DNA from: Opisthorchis felineus
Lineage: Eukaryota; Platyhelminthes; Trematoda; Opisthorchiida; Opisthorchiidae
DNA: 64,000 nucleotides
Assembly (NCBI GenBank): GCA_004794785.1
Contig: SJOL01010029.1
Coordinates: forward strand, 107,080-171,079
Direction of reading: 5' to 3'
Of this stretch, positions 47,501 through 61,439 are shown in pieces. Position 1 is the first letter of the stretch, and each line of letters starts with the position of its first letter. The notes beneath the pieces were generated by a model that ran no database searches, was not told where the DNA came from, and saw nothing but the letters and a program-made list of their open reading frames with translations. A program made the position numbers and the translations under genes.

Positions 47501-50479
47501 GTAGACCCACATGATTTTGTTCACATTCACCGTCATGCAGCGCATAATCGTTTCAACAGCCTCATCTAAGCTTCCTCGGAACGAATCTGTTCCCTTAGAA
47601 ATGTTTAGGTTTCTGGCGAATATGTGTTGCGATTGTTACCGGTTTTGTAGTTTGCACCCCCCACGTTAGTTCCCGGCTTGCTGTTTTACTCGCCAAGCCA
47701 CGCCAAAGGCACTGTGTCCTAAAAGTTCTCAAATGGAAGAAAAGTAAGATTGGGTCGATAATATTTACTGGGTGACCATAGACGTTTCTGAAAAGCCATG
47801 CATGAATATGTTCGATAGTGTGTTATGCACCAAGCTATAATCCTTGATTCTAACCGTTGGCTGTTCAGAAGAATCGGGGCATGTTTTGATTCATCCGCAG
47901 TTGGTTTGTGGCCTACCCGTGTTGTGTTCATTTTCCACGAGTAATTTGTGGTTGCATAGGTGGGGAATAAAACTGGTGTGAAACGGGCAGAATCAGGGTA
48001 ATAGCGATAACCATTTATCGTTTGTTCTCCTTGTGTAACCAGGAATGCGACCCAGGCGTCATAGAACGAGATTATTTTGGGTTGTAGAAGCTATATTAGT
48101 GCGCTTGGTTGGATGCTGCTGGGCGGTTTTGCTTCGACGACCTGATCCCATGGCAGGGGTGTTTGTCGGAAACCGCTTGCGCACTACTTTTTTCGAAGAT
48201 CAAGATGCCGCACATTTCAACGTCTAGAGCAGAGATCGGATCGGTTGTTTTCTTCAACCCACTTCCCAGTCTGAGAGTCAGCGAGTGCCACACGGGTGTC
48301 TCACCAGTACAGCTTTATTGGCCAAAGGGTGGCGCGAAAGCGGCCGCATCACCAAGAGGGCCGTTCTCTTTGTGGACGGACCCTTGGACACATACTTCTG
48401 GCATGCGTTGTTTGGCTGGGGTTCGAGATTCAAGGGAGTTAGTCCATTTTTAGCCCATTTGTTGTGGCAGTGGTCGCAAAGTCTGTTGATCCAACCGCAC
48501 GGATTCTCTCGGCTGGATCCATCGGATCATATAAACCCGCTGTCAACAAACAGACTGGGATTGTGCTCCGCCCTTGACGCTCGCGGTTCTTGGCACATTT
48601 TGTTCTAAATATGTTCCAAATTACCACTCGCCCGTGCTGGGCAAGTGGCGCATCTGTGCGCCAGGGCCCGTGTTGTTTGGATTTGCCGCGTGCCTTCTTA
48701 TTACAGTCGCATTGAGGTTCGCGCTGTGTTATTAAAGAAAGCGGGCCCAACGTTAATCCAAGACCCACCTGCACTAGTTTTCTCTTGATGAGAAACCAGC
48801 AGCAGATTTTGCACTTCTTGATGGTGTTCGGCTTTGAAGCCTTGCAGATTAGTTCCTTAGGAGGATCAGACGTCACTAGACCTCGAGGAATTGGATGCTG
48901 GGGTCTGCGGCATGACGAATCTGATCGGATGCGTAAATGGTGCTAATGGCATTGGTCCACTGAAACACTCCCTTGTAGACTTACCGGGTTCCTGAAATCC
49001 TGCAGCGTGAAGCAGCACAAACTACTGCTCTTTGATTGTGTCTAGGAATGCTGCTGAGCAGACGACCTAATGAAAAATATAACGCGGGTAGTATGAGACT
49101 CCCGCAAATGATCAAAATCCCGGATAAACCACAACACATTTGGGCCCTCAAACAAGGGTGCGTGTTGTTGAGCGAAGAGATTCACTTAGTATTTCCAGGA
49201 GAAGGACTAACCTCTAGGCTTCACTTATGGTGACCCCTTAAGGAAAGGGTCCTCGGCGGACCTGAGCGCGAACAAGAAACGCAAACATACTGGGAATACA
49301 AGTTTCTGTGAATCATGTTGCACGCGGTCGATACATTAATTAAACGAAAAATAATCATAGGTGAGGGAATGACGGAGTTTATGGAACTGCAATTAAATTT
49401 GGGCGCAGATTTCATATAACAACCCCCGGAGAACCTGTCAACATGCAAGGATAAATGATCATACTCAGAACTTCATTAAATGGGAAAAGCTCACGTACCG
49501 TGTGGACAATGGGGCCATGTCGCTTGTTTTTCAGGGAAAAAAGTCACTTAAAGCGATTTAACGGTGGACATTTAGAGGGAGGTGGAATAAGACGGAATAC
49601 CGCGCGGTTAGTTTTAGACACAGAGGAGCTAAAGTTGTATGGTCTCAAAAGGTCGGCAAATACAATGCCTTGAAAGTTCACAGACTATTACAAGGGATCG
49701 AGGTTTTTGTCCGAAATTACCAGGTTGAGCTTTTGATTATCATTTAGTGGCCTCGGTCTATGTGAAAGACATAAGCACTGTCTCTTTGGTTAGCTGTCCT
49801 GGACCGCAAGGACTCACTCGAACTACTATCCCAAATTAGTTTTAACTGGGTCCCAGATACAGTCCCGGCAACTGTAGGTAGAAGGATAATCCATGCACCA
49901 ACTACCCTAAAATGAGAAAAATAAACGTCTTCTGGGAGTGTGCGCCCTGGTATTGAAGCTTTCTACCATGTTGCCGCCGTGTGCTAAGGAGTCGAAACCT
50001 GTTAAACAAACCTTGCTCAGACAACACGTAAGTGCCATAATCCTTCGGAGGTGACGATAGCCTAGGTGATGATGTCAGAGATCCCGGACGAGCTTCTCAC
50101 TCAATAGTTTGGTGCTAGCACCCATCACCGCAGCAGCTGCATGTACATGCTCACTGGGGGATAGTCCTTCTTGTGTCCAGGGTGGACATCTCGATTGTTG
50201 TATTCGATGAGCCTTGCAACGTAAACTCCATACAGCATTTAATAATCCATGCCAAAACCACGGGCACGTAGTTGGGTGTCTTTTGACCGATTTTTGCGGA
50301 GGTGGGGAAGAAGGTTCTTGAAGAGAGCAGGATAGAAGACCTCTTCAGGTATTAGGCTTCGCAGACCTTCTGACACATTCTCACTGTACACGAAAAGCCG
50401 TTCGCTGAGTCTTTTCCGAACAAATGAATTCGTTTTTCACCATTCAGGGGAGCTGCTAGTACGGTGACCAATGGCACAC
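44531..50479. other. No gene recognised
   Basis: The part at 45.8-46.8 kb is pyrimidine-rich on the plus strand. At 48.0-48.9 kb, long open frames overlap on both strands (up to 145 codons on minus, 48439-48876), with no recognisable domain or codon signal. These may be old repeats. Confidence 0.4.
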
Positions 50480-51060
50480 GGCGTCGACACTAGTCGGAAG
50501 AGCTCTCACAAATCATGCGTCCTTAAAAATTTAAGGTTGTAGGCTGCAACGCATCATTCATTCCGTTGATGTAAGTCAGAAGTAGCAGCGGTCTCAAGGC
50601 ACAACCTTGAGGACCTACAATGGTGAACACGGCGGAGGAAGAGTAGACTAATCCAACCTACTCTTAGAGTGTACTACTTGGAAGGACGGCTGCAATCCAG
50701 TGTAGAGTTTCTTTCTGAAAACTATAGACCTTGCATTTGTGGGTCAGTGGAGTGCACGAAACCCAATTTACTTCGTATGAGGAATCAAATGTACGGCCTT
50801 TGATGTGGAAACCTCGGCTTTGACCTTCCAAGCTGCTCGAGAACACGAGCCTGCCCGCCACGCAATAATTCGCTCTGCGCCGGGTTACCAGGTTTCCCCT
50901 GATGAGGTGATTCAGACTGACCCACTTCAGTAAGCGCTCCGTAAATTTGCACAGTGTGCTATTGGTGTTTACAGGCCTGTAGTTGCAGGGCGATAAGCGG
51001 CCACCAGACCTATAGGTTCGCGTTGCCACTGCCCCTTGCAAGCAGGAGGACTTTTTCACT
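50480..51060 (-). pseudogene. LINE reverse transcriptase fragment (CR1/Jockey-like)
   Basis: The minus strand reads SPCNYRPVNTNSTLCKFTER, LLKWVSLNHLIRGNLVTRR, FSSSLEGQSRGFHIKGRTFD and LHWIAAVLPSS. After a shift it reads GPQGCALRPLLLLTYINGMN and DALQPTTL, in place of the family's GVPQGSVLGPLLFLIYINDL. Motif A has lost its Asp pair and no motif C survives. This is a different LINE from the RTE copies. Confidence 0.82.
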
Positions 51061-54000
51061 CTATGACTAACTGGACTCTAAAATTGCTTATATCTTCATA
51101 GCGCATATTGTATGGAAGATGAGGTGTTCTTCAAGTGATAGAAGCGCACGAAATCAAATGAGATACACAACAGTTCAGAAGAAGTATTCCGTGTAGGTGT
51201 TTGCGAGTTTGTGTTGGTATGCTGCGAGGCAGCTGTTCTCTCAATCGGTTGATGAACTTATTCGAGCATGATTCTTTTGCCGTTTGAAAAAACGCTGTAA
51301 TGTAGGGGACCAGTTCTCCACTGGACACCATGAACCTTTCACCATAGTTTGAATGTTAAGCTTAAAGGTAGGCAATAAATTATCCTATTATGATTCCTCC
51401 GTACGGTCGCCCGAGAAGTTCCAAGGATTGCTCCCCAAACACGTGGAATAGAGACTGGTGTTTGTAGTGGAACTAGGTTCACAGATGAAAGGCACGGTTA
51501 GTTCACGAGTGGACCGACCTTGAAACCGGTCACGCAAGTCATTAGCGGTGATAATTGAGAAAGCAGGGGCGGGGGTTTCTGTTTTGGCATCAGAAAGAAA
51601 AATGGCCATCTGTAAACCGTTAGAACAGTCTATGCTTGTCAGAAAATATTAGTTGGGGTAAAAGTAGGAAGCGTGCTGATGGTATGTAAGTGCGTGGTTA
51701 AAACGCGCACTACGAAGGGCAGGGCTCTGATTGTGCGTGCAGTTTGCTGGTACGTCCGCGTTTCCGTAAGGAAACACCCTGCCCCTCCAAAAAACAATGT
51801 CTAATTTAATGTGAGGACATGCAAATCTGAAGCACACATGCTTTTGATTAGCGCCGGTTTACGGTAGGTTACTTTTTAAAAATAACCAAAACCCACGACA
51901 GAATTGGCTGGCCATAATCAAGAAGACTTGGCTGTTGAAATGTCGCGGTCAATGCTTCTAGCACCCGGAAGTAGAGGAATATTTGCGCGGCAAAAGGGCT
52001 TCAAGCCCAGGATCGGAAGCCCATTTATTATTTGATCTTGTGGCCCAGCGGTCATTTTAGACCAAGTAATGTGGTAGTGTTAACACCCTGGGGTGTAAAT
52101 CATTAGCTACAGAGCTAGACCTAGCCGGTGTTCACTATATATCCGTAGTTAAGCTGGAACTATAAGCCATGTCGAATTTTGCGCGGAGAATCGCGATCCA
52201 TATTGGTGCTAAGAATGATTTAGTTGACTCGTGATCCTTATTCACGCTGCAATTTCGTCTCTGCCGAAGGTGTTAAAATACCGAATGGTGCGATATGTTG
52301 TCATTAGCACGCGACAAAAGTGCTGCACCGAGTTCACGCCGGAAGAAACCTGTACAAGAACAATGCCAAAGGCTACAACTCTGAAGTTGTACATTGGTGT
52401 GATAGTGAGATCACTGTTATGCTCAATGCTTCGATCGAAAGGATGGGACCAAAGGACGGATAAGGGTGAAGGCAATTTAGCCTTGCCGTAAGGCGCAGCA
52501 ACTTCTTGCTGTCAGACTTTGTCAATAACCTGCCTGTTAATCAGTCTGAACGACTTTATTCCGGAAACCTTAGCAAAGTCCACTGAACCATAGCTTCAAC
52601 TCTCACCACCTCTGCTCGATGGCAACTATCAGCCAGCTTCTGATGTATCCTCGCTGAGAAGCTTAGCATCACAGTAACCCTAGAAAGTACGAATAACCGT
52701 CGGAGCAAGTGTCCAATACGGTTGACAGCGGTTGGTGCAGTAGTTAGTCCACAGCATTGTCAAAAACGGTCAGCAGGAGCCTGTAACTGTCTGTAAATTT
52801 TAGCAGCATCACAATGAGAGCAGTACCGGTTGCTGTTAGGTTTCTTGGCCGACTGCTCTACATCATGTATGGTTATTATACATTTTGCACCTGGCGATCG
52901 TTTTGAAACGGAGGTGAATTTCGTGTGAAACTGGATCAATGCAGATTCATGTGTTTCACATTTTTTGAATATTTGCTTTGTCAAAGCAGGCCAACTGTGG
53001 TCCGTCGGGGTCTTTGGTATGCCCAGAAATAGCAAGCTTTATTTTACGAACGTAAGTAAAACGCTCGCGTCCTTAATCAGGACACCCAAACAATCCAAAA
53101 CACTGTAAGTAGATGATATCATACTACTCTTACTGGTTTCCGTCAGCACTCACAAACTCTAAGTGATTCCAAGGAAGTGTCAAATTATTCAAAATGTTTT
53201 GAGGGAAAACATTGTCAGTTAAACGTTCCAGCATTGAGATGTTTTCGTGTAAATTGCACTGCACAAAATCTTTATCATAAGTTGATTACCAGCGTCCATC
53301 TGGTTGAATCTGCCGATCAAAGCCCCGGTTGCCTTATGGGGTTAAATTACTTGGCTTCCTTTCTTAGCGAGCCAGTAACCTTGGAGTCTTTTACCAGATG
53401 TCAGGCTAGCCGAATAACGCTTGCTCTACTGTTGTCTGTTCACCCTAACTAACATTGTTATACCTTGTCAAAAACTTTGATATAACTGGAATTTGAAAGT
53501 AGGCTGCGGTACCTATAGCTCTGGCGTCTTCACTGGTGTTTGATATTTTTGCTGCTGGTACATTCGAAATTCAGTTATTTATCCTCAGAGGGTCGACTGA
53601 CTGCTTATCACGGGCGAACGTTGATATAAGTTCCAAGAAAATAGGAGGATAATATGCAAGAGCCCCTTTTCAGTAAGGTCAAAAGGGTTTTAAATATGGT
53701 GATCTTGCATCCCACTTCTGAATTTTTAAATTTCTGGCCTGACTTGATGCAATAAGTTTAGGTTAACTGGAATGCACAGTGGACTTTAGGCCAGAATTAT
53801 AGCTCTATCCCCGACAACAATATGCCAACGCTGAAATTCATTTGGATACCATTCTGGTTTATCTGTGGCTTTCGGACCCAGTAAACTAGCAGCAACTCGC
53901 TATTATCTACTAAGTAGCAGACATGGCATTTTATTGGTCGTGGTGCGGCCCTTGGTCGTCCTACCGGATCTGTGGAACCTACAGCAGAAGGTTGGCATCG

Positions 54001-54238
54001 ATGACACAATAGCCCGTGTATGAGGATGGGTGAAGAAACAGAAACGTCATTCTTCGTCCTCTCTTAAGTTTCTTGATTTGGTTTCCATTTATTCCTTTTT
54101 AACCCTTTGGTCGGATTTTTTTGTATCCACTCATCTTTGCAACAAGCGGTGCTGGCGAAGAAGTCTAAAAACGGTGGAAGACAACTTAGAGTTTTTTGGG
54201 TGGGTCGGATTTTCATCTTGTTTTCCTCTGTCAAACAG
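51061..54238. other. No gene recognised
   Basis: A minus-strand run at 52.5-53.0 kb (DAAKIYRQLQAPADRF, then LLRRLFVLSRV) vaguely recalls LTR-element gag text, but not enough to call. The rest shows nothing. Confidence 0.35.
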
Positions 54239-54863
54239 GCAAAACCTTTTTCCAGCATGGGTCAATGCCGTTCGATGAACTGGCATGCAGCTTGGCTCAA
54301 CGTTTGTGCAGCTCACTGGTAAGTTTTTGGCAAGTACTACTGCGGCCAGAAACGTGTTCCAACCAGGGCTTTTTTGACCCAGTATGCGGCTTTGCAAGGG
54401 AGTGGGGGGACGGTCCACAAACTAGCCTACATTCCGAGAATCAACAGTTACCTCAATTTTGTGCGTAAGGTCAAGGTCCTCACAAAGCCTTTGATTAACA
54501 GAACCCTGAGGCATAAACTGTTTAAACTTTCGCTCTCGAAATGTATTCACTAGACCTGAAATGTTTTTAGTAGCTTTATTCCGCCCTACTTTATGGTTGT
54601 GGGAGTCGATATCCAAGGCTCAAAGACTCCAGGCGTCTTTCAGCTTCTATCCATCGCTGTCACTGAAGTGACGACTTGATGAGTAGGTTGGCACGTACGG
54701 TTAAATCTGCCTAATTAAAGCGAAATATAAAACTGCGGAAGACTTGACAGACTTGTGGCAGTGGGTTATCATTTCATTTCAGTATTTTGCAGTTACATAC
54801 CTGGAATTTCAAAATGCGTATCAAGTTGCATTTGTACTAAGTTGCGGTGCCATGAAAACTTGA
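54239..54863 (+). CDS. Candidate two-exon 3' end of an unidentified gene
   Basis: Exon 54239-54318 has a very strong acceptor (TTGTTTTCCTCTGTCAAACAG) and a consensus donor CTG/GTAAGT. Its frame is KTFFQHGSMPFDELACSLAQ then RLCSSL. Phase 0 joins it to 54783-54863, after the acceptor ATTTCATTTCAG, which encodes YFAVTYLEFQNAYQVAFVLS then CGAMKT and stops at TGA. The LAQRL motif and the V-x-Y strand faintly recall the C-terminal half of proteasome assembly chaperone 4 (PSMG4), but I found no N-terminal exon and do not claim the name. Confidence 0.22.
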
Positions 54864-57800
54864 CGTTCACTGCAACTGGTCTGTTTGCCGCCCGTTGGCC
54901 CTGCTGTTATGGGTGAAGTTTTCGAAATATGCATGCCGGGTCATGGCAGCATAGAAGCTCGACCACCACGTGAAGGTAGCAACAGTCAGGCGAGTGGCCC
55001 TGGACAGGGCCTTGGGGGCATTCACCCGGTTGTCATCCCGTGATTCGGATGCAAGTTGGAGAACATGTGTACACATGGTTAGACTCTAAATTATCAAGCT
55101 CCATATGCTGCCAAGTTGTGCATAATAGATTTTTCACGACAGCTTGACGGAGCCCCCTTGAATGCGCTTCCAGGAATTGGTCGAGGTCTACTTTGTGGCA
55201 CGCCATTTTGTCTGGCCGCGTTATAACAGGAGGGGTGGAGCCACAAAACCGGGGACTAGAGAAAATATTTTCAGTGTGCAGTCCACAACTTCAGTTTGCC
55301 AACAAAGCCCTCAAGCTGGTTGTGCAATCATTACACAGGTCACAGCTCTAACATCGCAGCAAGAGACGGATGGCTACACCGCCCTGGTAGGTTGTGTTCG
55401 GATGGCGACCTTTGGTGACTTGGAAACCAACCGGGGCAATGAGAAGTTTTAACTCACCTTCGTGAGATGAGCGACATGCAAATACCAAAAACAGGCGTTC
55501 GCATAGTAGGCTCCCGGACTGATGGAAGGAGCACTTGCAGTCACCTGACGACCTGGGGACATTTGGAGATTCGCACCAAAAAGTAACTGTTATTGACGTG
55601 ATTCTCAGCTTAGAACGGTCAGTTTATTAGTACTTCAGTTTTGACGTGCATACGTCAAATTCTTGAGAATCTGACTGGCGGCACATCTCATCATGTGGTA
55701 AACCATATAACGTACACAGCTGTAACATGGTCAAATTTCTCAGTGGTCAAGGCGGTAAGTGGCATGCGTCTCATACTCACACATGATCCACAAACTCTGA
55801 AGGGAGACTTTATGGACGGCATATTCTAGGCAATCGGGAGGCTCTACAGGCCCGGTTGCGTTCCAAACTTAAACAACAATTGCTGAGCACTGATGGCCTA
55901 CCTGCCAGCAATGTAAATCAAAGCCAGGACCGACTCCGCAGAATTTCTAAATCATGACAAAATCCACGTGGTTATTATCCAGTAAAGTTACTCAATCGGC
56001 CTCATTGTCAAAGGGGGCAAGTCACGTCCTTTAACAAGCTGAAGAGTTTACACAGGGACACAAAGGGCCCGCTTTACACGGGAACATTCATGGCTGGCCA
56101 CCCGATCTTCATGCCATCCGCTACAAGGAGGGTGTACAGCATGTGCCTAAATGGCAAAAGTCAGATGCTCCAAAAAGGCCTCCGTGCCGTGCGCGGCATC
56201 AACGTTTACAGCGTTTATAAATCGTTAAAACAGAGACATTTGTTGTGTACGGGCAAGGAACACGGGGCTAAAATAGCCACCGCTAGATCCCACCTCGATC
56301 AAGTGGCCGTATTCACGATGGGTCATCTGCCTATGTAGGCAAAAACTAAAGACCAGTTTAACAATGGAGGTCTTCACTTGAGGCGGTACTTGTAGGTATC
56401 CTGAGTGTTTATTACCTTCCTAAATTTATCTGCAAATTACTGCCGCTCGTTCATCGCCGGAGTTTCGTTCTTCAACAGAACACCGCAATTTTTACTTATC
56501 GCATGTCAGTCGTTTTTTGACACGGAACTTGTCATAACAAAATTTTCTGACTGGGTGGCTATGCTGCAGGTAGTGGGACGTTGCCACTGAAGAGCTACTA
56601 TACTGGCGAAGAGAAAGCCTCGCCGGACGCGAGACATTCTGTACTGTCCGTCAAAAAAATCCACGAAAATTACCGTTTGCGGCGAATTCCTCTGGCTGCC
56701 CGCTTCAACGATGGAAAACGTTTTTCTACGTAAGCCAAGAATGTTGATCCTCTTTGGGTTCATTAGAGCAAGTGCAACGTAGTCCCCCTTGTGCACTCTT
56801 GCAAGTGCAACAAAAGAAGAAAACAGAGCGGCCAACTTCCTTAAAAAATCTTACACTTCCTTGACAGACTGATCAAAGTGAGTCACGTCACCCATTGAGA
56901 AATTATTAATTAAGCCCCAAGGTATAACTTCAGTCGTGTTAACCGAATCGTAAAAAAGTGTGATTGTCTAGGGAGACTTTGAAGTTTGAATTGAACCGCG
57001 TCAAATGCTTCCATATTATGTAAAAGGTTCGTTCTATGACAATAGATTTGAAAAATTCTTGTTGTGCGTAAAAGGGTAAAAACTTATGGAGCACATTTAT
57101 GTCACTAGGGCCGAAAACTGAGTACCAAGTTTTAGTGTTGGTTACATAGACTAGTAAATGTTACCGCATTTGGAACAAGCTTGGTTATTGCCTATATAAA
57201 CTGTCGGGAAAAAAGTTAATATATCTGCGTGGTTCCACCAAGCAAAGCATGCCAAATAAAATACGTTTGGTGTGCGTCCATAACGAGTGCTTATTAGGCC
57301 GAACAGCTATGAAATATTATGGGGGCGGCCCGGGACCTCTACTGATTTGGAATGCTTCAGAAGAAAGACATTTTCTGGCCTATTAAGTACGTTTTGCATA
57401 TCAAGACGCGGTACAAAAAGAATGGAGCTAATCGTGATAACTATCCAGTCATCAACCACAAAACCCTCTCCGACTCGGTTCTAGTTTTTGCTTGAGAAGT
57501 AGACTTGACCAAGAGAATATCCAAAAGGTCGGTACCTAGACACCTGCAATTTTAATTATTGACTGTGACGCTCTTTAGAGTAAGGGTCAGAGGTTGACTT
57601 TGGTTTGGCTAGGTTGTTTAGGGGACCCAGAAAAGTATTTGGGGTTCCTGTATGGTTTACACTGGGAATGGTACCTATCCCTGTTTACTTTGTACTACTC
57701 CCAATATTTTTTCCGCACAGAATTCGTACGATGCTTCTGGTTGTGTGACCCTTTGATTTCTTGATTAAGAGCCTCCTGGAGGCAGCCTGGATTCGGCTTC

Positions 57801-57899
57801 TGGATTTCCCTGGCGTAGGCGTGTGAAGTGTATTAAAGATACTGATAGCCTAAGCTACCCTATTCTTGTGGTTTGATCACAATTTATTAGCGTCTGCAC
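54864..57899. other. No gene recognised
   Basis: Open frames of 80-109 codons occur (55162-55452 plus, 56090-56338 plus, 56506-56835 minus), all unrecognised and without splice support. A short block, TGCGGTGCC(A/G)TGAAAACT, near 54845 recurs near 58210. Confidence 0.35.
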
Positions 57900-58105
57900 G
57901 ACGATCTGATCTTGTCCCAGCTTGATATGTTCTCCAAAAGAAAGATGAAGTCTCAGTGTCTGTTTTTCCCCACCCATGCCGGTTTAGCCGTGACCAAGTC
58001 TACACCGGATAATGCCACTGTTTATGACACTTCTGCTGTGCCAGTTTGATCATCCTCGACGGTATGCCGCTCACCGGTTGGAAATAAACATTATTATTGG
58101 CACCA
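57900..58105 (+). repeat. Dispersed repeat with AATAAACAT-(ATT)n end, copy 3 (3' end only)
   Basis: This matches the last 0.2 kb of the copy at 17500-18148: ACCCATGCCGG, GTGACCAAGTCTA, CCGGATAATGCCACTGTT, GGTATGCCGCTCACC and GGTTGGAAATAAACATTATT. It is a 5'-truncated copy, the pattern expected of target-primed reverse transcription. Confidence 0.8.
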
Positions 58106-60199
58106 GTAATATGGAACGGAATCTGTCTAAGCCGCGAAAAGTCCATGCTTCGAGGCCGAAACTGTCCTTCCGATTTCGAGTGAACAGATTTGAAGCTTTG
58201 AAAAATCGCTGCGGTGCCGTGAAAACTCGAACGCTCCACCTGTTTCCTCATTAAAGGTTTTGGCGGAGATGACGATGGTCATATTGGCAGCGTGGCTGTG
58301 GTGTGGAGGTGGACAGTGCAGTGATCGCCTGAATGGTAGCTGCTAGACATGCGGCATCCTGGGCGCGATCCCTTGAAGAGGTCAGAGGTGTATTCATCTC
58401 CCTAAACAGCAATGATGAAGCAGGGAATCGAAGGACAGTGTCGCGCTTTGTGGCTGGTACAAATGTGACAAGCAGGCGCATGGGAGATGGATATTACCTG
58501 AGTAGCGTGAAATATTTCAACTCTCGGACGGGGATGGATTCCCAAACGGGAGAACTTAACTGTTTAAGATTTTCGGTGGCAAGTCAAAGAAACCGCGCAA
58601 CTACGTTTTTGGCACTACCTCAAGCAAAAACTTTTCCCTCCGGCCCTTTCAACGCAATGTGAAGGGATCCGGCGGCGTGATACACGTACCCTCAATTCCA
58701 GTGGCTCCAGGGGTTAAGAACGCATCAACACCAGCTGGTCCGTGTGGATGATATCTGTTTCCAAAATGGAGCTCACAAAAACTGCTCTCTTGATGGCATG
58801 TAACATTCTTGACACCACCCGCACACTTTGGCGACTCCGAAAGTCAAAACCACCCTTGCGTCGCCCAATAGTAATGCGACTCAAGGATGAAAACGTTGCC
58901 TTACGTCTACTGGCATCCCAGACACTCCTCTCCTCTATCCAATAACTCCAAGCCACAAAGGTCGAAGCTGCACTTGCTCGGATACAAACGCAGCTTACCC
59001 AAAGTTCATTATCCAAATACCTAAAATCGAGCACTCCTAGATGCCAAAAGGATCCTTCTTCCTCCTCATTCATCTGAAGCAATCAATACCCATATCATCC
59101 GAGACATTGATCACGCCTACAACCTAAAAGATGCGGTATCTCATCGGCACACACATGAAGCTGCAGTCGAGGATGGCAGCACAGGTTCTTTCTCCATAAA
59201 TTCTGACCAAATGACACTCCGTGTCTCCCCACAAAAGCGCTTCCTCAGGCTCAAACACCTACTTTTGCTTTCAAAGCCTCGTGCTTTAACGCCTCCTCCC
59301 ACACTAACTCCCCCATTTCCTGCTATTCGCTCCTTGGTTTGCAAACCCGGCCATACCCAGAATTCTACCTAGGCACATCCGTGGCCCCTCAAACCGTGCA
59401 GCTCAGGTTCTTGGATGGATCTCTAACCCACAACTACCATTACCGTATCTTAGTCCCCATCAAGTTCCCCCCTTGGCCACGTGCGTATTATTTGTCTGAG
59501 ATCCCTTTTTGACAACTACCTACCCCACCACAGCCTCCGCCTCTTCCGGAGCCACGTGTAGCTCCACCTCTACGACCTTTAACTGTATCTTGTCTTCAAA
59601 TTTAAAAGCCCCCTCCACTACAACCAACACAAAGGATTCCTCTTCACCCCCAGTGAAGCTCAGTCCTCTCTTCAGGGAGTTTGATTACACCACTAGCTTC
59701 CACGACACTTGCTGTCCTCTCTCCTTATCTTGCTTCTCTTACTACAAGCCTCTTATATCATATTCTCTAATCAGCCTAGCTTGGCCATCCACACCCTCCG
59801 CCCCCCACAATTCGATAATGAAGGCAGTGCAAGCCAGATACTCCTGTCCTCTTTGTGCCCCTGCCATCCCCTCTTATCTCTTTCTACTTGAGCACTCCAA
59901 CAGCCTATCCACCGTGCGTGACCTCAGTCCTACTATTCCTGTTCTATTATCACACATGGTACCATCCTATGATGCCGTTGATATAGCCGTTGTAAACGAT
60001 TACTCAACCCAGCCTGTATCGTTGTCCACGGGCCCCAGCTATCTGCACCGCCACCCTAACGGTGTCTCCGTACCCATCATGGCACGTCCCACCATCTTAT
60101 TCTTACACACTCCGAACTGGTCCTAACTCGCCCCTACACCCCTGGGCTCACCAACTTTTTACTAGACACCCTTCCTACCTCCTCCGATCCCGCTAGTAA

Positions 60200-60830
60200 T
60201 ATTTCTGTCCTTTTAATCAATACCCGCTCGCTTTGACCCAAACTGCACTACATCCAAGCTATCTCCACTATACCTAGTCCGACCATCATATGCATCGCTG
60301 TGACTTGGCTCTCTCCTAGCACGCCCGATGCCTTTATCTCCATTCTGGTATACACTATCTTCCGCTCCAATCTTTCCCACCGCCGTGGTGGTGGCTGCCT
60401 CATATGCTTTAGAATAGAAATAGACATCTCCTTTATTGACGATCCGCTACTGGCAGGCACTCCAGACTATGTTCGGCTTCCTGCCCGTCGGGCTAACCCG
60501 CCGTTCATCCTCTGGTGTTTATACATGGCCCCTCCACAATCCGCCAGCTCGATTAGCTAAATATCCAGGCTTCCTTCCCACACCGAAGCTCTACCTCACC
60601 CAAACAAATAAATCGTTGGCGATCCCAACCTTCCTGACACCCCTCCCACAACTTCCCTATGTGCCCTTCGACTCTGCTTGCCCAACCTGATGTCAAAGTT
60701 TGGTCTCAGCTTGCAAGGAACCCCACACGCGGTTCGCATACCCCGGACACTGCCTATGTCACCAGTTGTCTGTGTCCCACCGCTACAGTTGGCTTGAAGT
60801 CCCCCGATAGCGACCATTTTATTGTCACTT
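60200..60830 (+). pseudogene. Endonuclease domain of the CR1/L2-like LINE
   Basis: The text ISVLLINTRSL is followed by CIAVTWLSPSTPDAFIS, YTIFRSNLSHRRGGGCLICF and IDDPLLAGTPDYVRL. The family has ETWL where this copy has VTWL (GTG at 60300), so the catalytic Glu is gone. SPDSDHFIV near 60805 keeps the SDH motif. Confidence 0.88.
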
Positions 60831-61439
60831 GCAGCTGGACGAGTACTCACCCCCCTCCTGCTCCTCCCCTTAAGCTCCTTCATCCTTTCCTCTGGCATAT
60901 TTAAAGCCTTGAGTATTGTGTTGCGCCACAAAACCTGGGAGGAGCACCTTCTCTCTCGTGATACAAAGCGTGACCAACATTTTTTACGCCCATATACTAT
61001 CATCACCATGTCTAGTTGCTCCTGCACAAGCTTTTTGTGTTTCTGGTTGTCGTTCAGCCAGACGATTATCCGTTCTAGACCATAAGTTTGGGAATTATCG
61101 TAGGCTCTTCAGTAAAACCTGTTACCTCTCCCTCGTTATTATAATTAACAAACTTACGATGGAGCTCATCGCTGACAAACTAACTCTCGAAAAGCACAAG
61201 CAGTCTACCACCTTAGCCTATTTTCTTCAGTCCAAGGTGCTGGGGTGCCTCCTTCGCAGGCGTCGCTTCTCCAATTCCTCTGCAAACCCAAGTGTTGTGG
61301 CCGCTGTCGAAAAGCCTTTTTATGACCCCACTGATATCGTAGGTTCCACAAACTCTTACTTCCCGGCTGCTATGTTCCCTCTGCATCTACCCTTCCTGCT
61401 CATTGCTCTCCACCTAGTTCCGTAATGAGCACATCTGTC

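Noticed and set aside
48439..48876. 145-codon minus-strand open frame, overlapped by plus-strand frames of 107-114 codons
   Set aside because: No domain, no conserved motif and equal openness of both strands; kept only as an unassigned region.
56506..56835. 109-codon minus-strand frame (HKGDYVALALMNPKRINILG)
   Set aside because: A faint likeness to LTR integrase C-terminal domains, but no neighbouring integrase core.
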